Below are positions 31,542 to 41,682 of a DNA stretch of 41,682 nucleotides, in pieces. The stretch is from Brevibacterium sp. ZH18. Lineage in GTDB: Bacteria; Actinomycetota; Actinomycetes; Actinomycetales; Brevibacteriaceae. The position numbers and the translations under genes are program-made. The notes beneath the pieces were generated by a model. The model had not been told where the DNA came from and did not search any database. It saw only the letters and a list, made by a program, of their open reading frames with translations. The first letter of the stretch is position 1. Each line of letters starts with the position of its first letter. The stretch is from NCBI RefSeq assembly GCF_022748595.1, contig NZ_JALDSX010000029.1, positions 1-41,682 on the forward strand. The letters are read 5' to 3'.

Positions 31542-31547
31542 AGTCTA
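31542..31547 (-). promoter_or_regulatory. -10 box (TAGACT) of mihF
   Basis: TAGACT fits TAnnnT and stands between the pyrF terminator and the mihF ribosome binding site. It predicts a leader of about 40 bases. No -35 consensus is seen in the A-rich stretch upstream. Confidence 0.45.
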
Positions 31548-31579
31548 AAACAAAAACCCTCGTGAGAGGCATAAAGCTG

Positions 31580-31628
31580 GAAAGAAAACTCAGCGGCGGC
31601 CGAAACCGGTCAGTTTCAGCCGCCGCTG
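31580..31628 (-). terminator. Rho-independent terminator of the pyr operon
   Basis: A 10-bp perfect stem (CAGCGGCGGC at 31591-31600 with 31619-31628), extended past one mismatch by GAAAC/GTTTC, is followed on the minus strand by a T-rich run at 31580-31590. It starts 18 bases past the pyrF stop. A second, weaker structure just beyond (4-bp stem at 31558-31569 then nine mostly T bases at 31548-31556) may act in tandem. Confidence 0.85.
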
Positions 31629-31645
31629 CCGTGCAGGAGACGAGT

Positions 31646-32502
31646 TCAGCGCAGCTGCGTCAGTGAGGTGTTCAAGGCGGCCGCGGCTGTGCGCAGACCC
31701 TGCGGTCCGGCACCCAGCACTGCGCGCGAAGTGGTGGCAAGGATCTGATTCGCAGCGATCGCGGGCTCGCCGAAGACCTCGACGAGTTCCCTGATTCCCG
31801 CTCCCTGCGCTCCCACGCCAGGAGCCAGGATCGGCCCCCCGCACTCTGACGGGTCGAACCCGAGGTCGCGGGCGGCCGAACCGATCGTGGCGCCCACGAC
31901 CAGCCCGAAGCGGCCTGCGGGCTCCCCTGCGTTGCGGGCGGCCACGTGCGAGACGATCGAACCGGCCACCGAGTCGCCGAATCCGTCAGCGCTGCCGCCA
32001 TCCGCGGTGCGACGTGCGTGCTGGATCTCCGCGCCTTCGGGGTTCGATGTCAGAGCGAGGACGAAGACACCGCGATCGTGTTCCTCCGCGAGGTCGAACG
32101 CAGGGTCGAGCGCACCGACGCCGAGGTACGGCGAGACTGTGATCGAGTCAGCGGCCAGCGCCGAAACGGGGTCCAGGTACGCTCGGGCGTAGGCTCCCAT
32201 CGTCGAGCCGATGTCCCCGCGTTTGATGTCGAGGACGCTGATGAGATCCTTCTCACGGCAGGCCGCCAAGGTCTCTTCGAGGACTGCGACTCCGGCTGAG
32301 CCGTACTGCTCGAAGAACGCGGACTGCGGTTTGACCGCAGCTACTCCTCCGGCGAGCTCGGACACCGTGCGCAGTGCGAACTCCCGCACACCGGCAGCCG
32401 TTCGCGGCAGCCCCCACGCCTCGAGGAGGTGGTCGTGGGGGTCGATGCCCACGCACAGCGGTCCGTGCTCGGCCATGGCCTCCTGCAGCCGGGTGCCGAA
32501 CA

Positions 32503-32503
<1 letters not shown>
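31646..32503 (-). CDS. pyrF: Orotidine 5'-phosphate decarboxylase (group 2)
   Basis: Final step of UMP synthesis. The 285-residue length and the DIKRGDIGST motif (Asp92, Lys94, Asp97) place it in the longer group-2 OMP decarboxylases found in actinobacteria. Other motifs are CVGIDPHDHLL at the N-terminus, SAFFEQYG, TVSPYLG, and the phosphate-binding LAPGVGAQG. The ATG shares one base with the carB stop (TGATG). It closes the pyr operon; the terminator follows. Confidence 0.96.
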
Positions 32504-35778
<3,275 letters not shown>

Positions 35779-35786
35779 GGTTCTCC

Positions 35787-36938
35787 TTAGGCCTGGGCGA
35801 CCTGGGACGCGGACATGAGGTCGAGGAAGCGGTCGAACAGGTAGCTCGAGTCGTGCGGACCTGCCGCGGCTTCGGGGTGGAATTGGACGGAGAACGCCGG
35901 AATGTCGAGGCACTGCAGTCCCTCGACGACGTCGTCGTTGAGGCACACGTGGGAGACCGTGACACGACCGAAATCACCATCGTGGGGAGCTGGGACATCC
36001 CTGTCGAGTGGTGCATCGACGGCGAATCCGTGGTTCTGGGACGTGATCTCGACCTTGTCGGTCGTGCGATCCATGACGGGCACGTTGATGCCGCGGTGGC
36101 CGAAGGGCAGTTTGTACGTGCCGAAGCCCAACGCCCGTCCGAGCAGCTGGTTGCCGAAGCAGATGCCGAAGAACGGGATCTTGGCTCGGAGCACTTCACG
36201 CAGGAGTTCGACTTGGTCGTCGGCCGTCGCCGGGTCGCCCGGGCCGTTGGAGAAGAACACGCCGTCGACGTTCAGAGCCTGGATCTCCTCGAACGTGATC
36301 GTGGCGGGCAGAACGTGGACGTCGACGCCGCGTTCGCTCAGGCGCTGGGGAGTCATCGACTTGATGCCGAGATCGACGGCCGCGACGCTGAACTTCCTCT
36401 CGCCCTGCGCCGGGACGAGCCTCGCCGAGGTGGTCGAAACCTCTTCGGCCAGCTGGGCGCCTGACATCTGGGGCGAAGCCTGAACCTTCGCCAGCAGATC
36501 TGCTTCGCTGACCTCGGCGGCGGGGCCGGAGAAGATGCCCATGCGCATCGCGCCCGCCTCGCGCAGGTGCAGGGTCAGGGCGCGGGTGTCGACGTCGCTG
36601 ATGCCCACGACACCCGATTCCTCGAGTCGGGTGGCGAGGTCGCCCTGGGAGCGCCAGTTCGACGACACACGGGAAGCGTCGCGGATGACGTAGCCGGCGA
36701 CCCAGATCTGCGCGGACTCGTCATCGGCGTCGTTGACGCCGGTGTTGCCGATGTGCGGTGCGGTCTGGATGACGATCTGGCGGTGGTAGGACGGATCGGT
36801 CAGCGTCTCCTGGTAGCCGGACATCGCTGTGACGAAGACCGCCTCGCCCAAGGTCTCGCCGATGGCGCCGTAGGCGGAGCCGCGGAAGGTACGGCCGTCT
36901 TCGAGGACGAGGACGGCAGCGGTGGTGTTCAGTATCAT
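35787..36938 (-). CDS. carA: Carbamoyl-phosphate synthase small subunit
   Basis: The 383-residue glutaminase partner of CarB. An N-terminal interaction domain contains [17 protein letters not shown] and PHIGNTGVN. The class I amidotransferase domain has the nucleophile Cys260 in [16 protein letters not shown] and the His-Glu pair in VQFHPEA. The ATG at 36938 overlaps the preceding stop as ATGA, and 8 bases separate it from carB. Confidence 0.97.
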   Translation of the reverse strand: MILNTTAAVLVLEDGRTFRGSAYGAIGETLGEAVFVTAMSGYQETLTDPSYHRQIVIQTAPHIGNTGVNDADDESAQIWVAGYVIRDASRVSSNWRSQGDLATRLEESGVVGISDVDTRALTLHLREAGAMRMGIFSGPAAEVSEADLLAKVQASPQMSGAQLAEEVSTTSARLVPAQGERKFSVAAVDLGIKSMTPQRLSERGVDVHVLPATITFEEIQALNVDGVFFSNGPGDPATADDQVELLREVLRAKIPFFGICFGNQLLGRALGFGTYKLPFGHRGINVPVMDRTTDKVEITSQNHGFAVDAPLDRDVPAPHDGDFGRVTVSHVCLNDDVVEGLQCLDIPAFSVQFHPEAAAGPHDSSYLFDRFLDLMSASQVAQA

Positions 36939-37429
36939 TGTGCCTCTTCGATCATTTCGCGGATGCGGTCGACAGTGGGTGTGGTGCTCGCGGCGTATCG
37001 GGCGCGGAAACCGGTGTCGACGAGGGACTCCCCCAGCCGCCAGGTGATGCGCACGATTCCACCGCGTTCGACGAATTTGCCGATCATGCCGGCAGTGGTG
37101 TCCACGGAGACGATGTCGCGCCTGGGGATGAGGAAATCCTCACGCCCGGCCAGGTCCATGATGACCCCGCCGTCGGTGACGACGAGCTCGCCCGTGGTGC
37201 GGATGCCGAGACCGTGGACGGCGACCCGTTCGAGCGGATGGCCGGCCCGAGTCGTCGATACGTACGAGCCCTCGACGGGGTCCGCCACCGCAGTGATGCC
37301 CATGTGCGGCTTCACGGGTGCCGCGACATCGTCCTGGCTGCGTTTGCGACGGGTCCAGCCCCAGGTGATCGCGAGGATCAGCAGGACGAAGACGACTGCG
37401 ATGATGATGACGCTCACTGGTCGGTCCAT
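36935..37429 (-). CDS. Membrane-anchored protein between pyrC and carA (Rv1382-like)
   Basis: A 164-residue protein with a single N-terminal transmembrane anchor (about 5-24) followed by a basic patch and a soluble, beta-rich domain (for example [20 protein letters not shown], in two parts GLGIRTTGE and [16 protein letters not shown]). It occupies the same place between pyrC and carA as Rv1382 of M. tuberculosis, and is thought to be conserved there. The fold resembles PH-like domains, but this is a guess. The ATG at 37429 overlaps pyrC by 16 bases with AGGAG four bases upstream. Its role in the pyrimidine operon is unknown. Confidence 0.85.
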   Translation of the reverse strand: MDRPVSVIIIAVVFVLLILAITWGWTRRKRSQDDVAAPVKPHMGITAVADPVEGSYVSTTRAGHPLERVAVHGLGIRTTGELVVTDGGVIMDLAGREDFLIPRRDIVSVDTTAGMIGKFVERGGIVRITWRLGESLVDTGFRARYAASTTPTVDRIREMIEEAQ

Positions 37430-38725
37430 GACGCTCCTGCCGGGTGGGGTGTGCTGAGTTCGCCGCCGGCAAGTACCCGGTGGCCGTAGAAGAACGTGTC
37501 GGTGATCGTCGTCTTCACTTCGAGGCCGGCGAAGGGATTGTTGCGTCCCTTCGTGGCATGGTCGTCCGGCACGATCGAGTGCGCGGAGTTCGGATCGATG
37601 AGCACGATGTTCGCGCTGGCACCGACCTCGAGGCTGCCGTGTCCCGAGGCTCCGGTGATCCGGGCCGGGGACGACGACATGACGCGTGCCAGGTCGCCGA
37701 AGTCGAAGTCGTAGTCGCGCATGGCTTCGACGACGATGGGCAGTGCGGTCTCCATTCCGACCATGCCCATGGCCGCGGCCGTCCATTCGCTGCACTTGTG
37801 CTCCGCGGTGTGGGGCGCGTGGTCGGTGCCGACGACGTCGATCGTGCCGTCTGCCAGTGCTTCACGCAGGGCCGAGATGTCGGCATCGGTGCGCAGCGGC
37901 GGGTTGACCTTGTAGACCGGGTCGAAGGTGCGCACGAGTTCGTCGGTGAGCATGAGGTGGTGCGGGGTGACTTCGGCGGTGACGTTGATGCCGCGGGACT
38001 TCGCCCAGCGGATGAGGTCGACGCTGCCTGCCGTCGAGACGTGGCAGACGTGGAGTCGAGAGCCGACGTGTTCGGCCAGCAGCACGTCGCGGGCGATGAT
38101 CGACTCCTCGGCGACCGCGGGCCAGCCGGGCAGTCCGAGCTCGGCCGAGACGACGCCCTCGTTCATCTGCGCGCCTTCGGTCAGGCGCGGCTCCTGTGCG
38201 TGCTGGGCGATGACACCGTCGAAGGTTTTGACGTATTCGAGGGCGCGGCGCATGAGCAGCGGGTCGGAGACGCAGATCCCGTCATCGGAGAACATGCGCA
38301 CACGAGCCGCGGAGCGGGCCATAGCACCGAGTTCGGCGAGCTGCTCCCCGGCAAGTCCGATGGTCACAGCGCCGATGGGGACGACCTCGGTGAATCCCGC
38401 GGTGCGGCCCAGCCGGTGCACCTGTTCGACGACACCGGCGGTGTCGGCGACAGGGGCGGTGTTCGCCATTGCGTGGACGCAGGTGAATCCGCCGGCGGCT
38501 GCCGAGCGCGAACCGGTCAGAATCGTCTCTGCATCCTCCTTGCCGGGTTCGCGCAGGTGGGTGTGCATGTCGACGAGCCCGGGCAGGGCGACGAGGCCGC
38601 CGGCGTCGATGACTTCGACATCCGAGCTGGTCGGATCGAGCAGCTCGGGGTCGACGATGGTCGAGTTGCGGATGGCGATGTCGGCCGCTCCTCGGCCCAG
38701 GACATCGGCTCCGCGGATCAGATAA

Positions 38726-38733
<8 letters not shown>
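37414..38733 (-). CDS. pyrC: Dihydroorotase
   Basis: A 439-residue type I amidohydrolase that cyclises carbamoyl aspartate to dihydroorotate. Metal ligands are in [10 protein letters not shown] (His57, His59), [14 protein letters not shown] and the catalytic aspartate in GTDHAPHT. The carboxylated lysine seen in bacterial class II enzymes has no clear match here; the class I aspartate-rich pattern MFSDDG is present instead. The ATG at 38733 overlaps pyrB by 8 bases (ATGACTGA) with GGAGGAGA upstream. Confidence 0.96.
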
Positions 38734-40359
<1,626 letters not shown>

Positions 40360-40474
40360 TCAGCTCCTGCAGCTGACCTGCCGAAGCGTTGGCCCCGGAC
40401 AAGAAATGCCGGCTCCGGACGGAGATGCTGTCCCAGGCCGGACATGCTGGCCTTGTCAGGCAGCGTCCCGTGCC

Positions 40475-40512
40475 GAGGTCGGCCGAGCCCGCAATGGGCT
40501 GGGCCGGACCTC
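40475..40512 (-). terminator. Hairpin at the end of nusB
   Basis: A compound stem begins within the nusB stop codon: GAGGTC pairs with GACCTC, GGCC with GGCC and AGCCC with GGGCT around a 5-base loop, about 15 pairs with single-base bulges. No T-tract follows. Probably ends efp-nusB transcription before the pyr leader. Confidence 0.5.
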
Positions 40513-40918
40513 AGATCAAGGTCGGCTTGACGTCGAGGATGCGCGAGAGCATCCCCGAGACGAAGCCGGGTGAGTCATCAGTGGAGAACTGCTTCGCCAG
40601 GGACACGGCCTCGTCGATCGCGGCCTTGTCCGGCACGTCGTCGTTGAAGAGGATCTCCCAGGTGCCGATCTCGAGCAGTGCGAGGTCGACTGCCGGCATC
40701 CGCTCGATCGTCCACCCCTGAGCGTAGGTGGAGATGACTTCGTCGATCTCGTCCCGTCGGCTCATGATTCCCTCGACGATCTCGACCGCGTATTCCTTCA
40801 TCGGGTATTCGGGGTCGTTGGACCGCATGGTCACGACCTGGTCGAGTTCGAGGCCGCGCTGTCCTGCTTCGAACAGAAGTTCCAGGGCCCTGCGGCGGGC
40901 CCGCGTGCGTGCTGACAC
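40511..40918 (-). CDS. nusB: Transcription antitermination factor NusB
   Basis: A 135-residue all-helical protein that binds boxA RNA with NusE (S10) to keep rRNA transcription processive. Conserved features are the basic N-terminus ARTRARRRALELLFEAGQRG (as ARTRARRRALELLFEA), LLEIGTWEIL and AIDEAVSLAKQFSTDDSPGFVSGML (as NEAVELAK-like AIDEAVSLAKQF and GFVSGML). The ATG directly abuts the efp stop codon with no spacer. A hairpin covers its stop codon. Confidence 0.96.
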   Translation of the reverse strand: MSARTRARRRALELLFEAGQRGLELDQVVTMRSNDPEYPMKEYAVEIVEGIMSRRDEIDEVISTYAQGWTIERMPAVDLALLEIGTWEILFNDDVPDKAAIDEAVSLAKQFSTDDSPGFVSGMLSRILDVKPTLI

Positions 40919-41479
40919 TTACTTGACGCGACCCAGGTAGTCGCCGGTGCGGGTGTCGACCTTGACCTTCGTGCCCTCTTCGAGGAACAGCGGGACGGCG
41001 ATCTCATGGCCGGTCTCCAGCGTGGCCGGCTTCGATCCGCCGGTGGAGCGGTCGCCCTGCAGGCCCGGTTCGGTGTGGGTGATCGTGAGCTCGACCGAGG
41101 CAGGCAGCTCCACGGACAGCGGGGTGCCGTCGTGGAAGGAGATCTGCAGGTCCTGGTTCTCGAGCATGTAGTTCGCAGCGTCGCCGACGAGGCTGGGCGG
41201 GATGTTGACCTGGTCGTAGTCCTTGGCGTCCATGAAGACGTAGTCCGTGCCGTCGTTGTAGAGGTACTGCATGTCACGACGGTCGACGTTGGCGGTCTCA
41301 ACCTTGGTGCCGGCGTTGAACGTCTTATCGATGATCTTGCCGGAGATGACATTCTTCATCTTGGTGCGGACGAAGGCCGGGCCCTTGCCTGGCTTGACGT
41401 GCTGGAATTCGAGCACCTGCCACAGCTGGTTGTCGATGTTGAGCACAAGGCCGTTCTTCAGGTCGTTGGTTGTCGCCAC
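40919..41479 (-). CDS. efp: Elongation factor P
   Basis: A 186-residue factor that rescues ribosomes stalled at polyproline. Three OB-like domains are present; the tip loop of domain I reads KPGKGPAF with Lys32. The PGKGP loop defines the actinobacterial EF-P subfamily reported to work with an unmodified lysine, so EpmA or EarP enzymes are not expected. The start is GTG at 41479 ([10 protein letters not shown]), with AAGGA eight bases upstream; a longer frame from 41563 would read through the promoter. First gene of efp-nusB. Confidence 0.96.
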   Translation of the reverse strand: MATTNDLKNGLVLNIDNQLWQVLEFQHVKPGKGPAFVRTKMKNVISGKIIDKTFNAGTKVETANVDRRDMQYLYNDGTDYVFMDAKDYDQVNIPPSLVGDAANYMLENQDLQISFHDGTPLSVELPASVELTITHTEPGLQGDRSTGGSKPATLETGHEIAVPLFLEEGTKVKVDTRTGDYLGRVK

Positions 41480-41553
41480 TAATTCGTCCTTCTTCGCTTC
41501 AGTCTTGGCCACCGCATGTCGCTGTCGTGGTCCGGCAGTTTCGCCAATCAGCA

Positions 41554-41559
41554 ATTCTA
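41554..41559 (-). promoter_or_regulatory. -10 box (TAGAAT) of efp-nusB
   Basis: TAGAAT, the same hexamer as at metK and fmt, lies 74 bases before the efp start. Here the gene has a ribosome binding site and a leader of about 68 bases. TGGCAG 17 bases upstream is a weak -35 candidate. Positions 41564-41682 show no gene on either strand. Confidence 0.45.
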
Positions 41560-41682
41560 GCAAGCCCGCGCATGTGCTGCCATCCGGCGACGAGACTCAT
41601 AGATAGTCCCCGCGTAGCCAAGGGTCGTGCCTCACATAAATTTCCCCGCCAGGCTCTTCACCCGGGGACATAGACACGACGA

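Overview
The window is a gene-dense, high-GC chromosomal segment in which all 37 confident genes lie on the minus strand. Gene content and order are those of an actinobacterial core genome: pyrR-pyrB-pyrC-x-carA-carB-pyrF-mihF-gmk-rpoZ-coaBC-metK-priA-fmt-rsmB-rpe, and hisE-hisG ... hisF-hisI-trpE-x-x-trpC-trpB-trpA ... pyk. Actinobacteria-specific markers are mIHF, a helicase-dead PriA, an EF-P with a PGKGP loop, an HGxxPAAW-type protein and the TrpE-associated membrane protein. My best guess is Micrococcales, possibly Brevibacterium; the genus is inference only. I see no mobile element, phage, CRISPR array, tRNA or rRNA, so this is a vertically inherited housekeeping region.

Layout, read in the direction of transcription from high to low coordinates. 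(1) efp-nusB (41479-40511), ending in a hairpin. (2) The pyrimidine operon pyrR-pyrB-pyrC-membrane protein-carA-carB-pyrF (40254-31646), with a short leader carrying a PyrR-binding-loop match just before the pyrR ribosome binding site, closed by a strong terminator after pyrF. (3) mihF-gmk-rpoZ-coaBC-metK-priA-fmt-rsmB-rpe-pnuC-like (31495-21359): nucleoid protein, GMP kinase, RNA polymerase omega, CoA and SAM synthesis, replication restart, initiator-tRNA formylation, 16S rRNA methylation, pentose phosphate and a vitamin transporter. (4) hisE-hisG-PH protein-CoA transferase-AccD3-type carboxyltransferase-hisF-hisI-trpE-Trp membrane protein-HGxxPAAW-trpC-trpB-trpA-small membrane protein (21289-9835), a histidine/tryptophan supercluster. 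(5) gltB-gltD, glutamate synthase (9647-3515), supplying glutamate for ammonia assimilation. (6) pyk (3398-1851). (7) A DAACS-family symporter (1507-116).

Most neighbouring genes overlap by 1-20 bases, often as ATGA, GTGA or TGATG, which implies translational coupling through long polycistronic messages. Inside these runs several genes (metK, fmt, pyk, perhaps hisE) have a TAnnnT -10 box 6-7 bases before a start codon with little or no Shine-Dalgarno sequence, suggesting leaderless mRNAs.

No clearly new system is visible. The points most worth a second look are the PyrR translational-control leader, the leaderless promoter pattern, the short tandem repeats (9, 15, 21 and 25 bp) in trpE, coaBC, priA and after pyk, the CoA transferase/carboxyltransferase pair inside the his-trp cluster, a PnuC-like transporter where riboflavin genes often sit, and a symporter with altered sodium-site positions.
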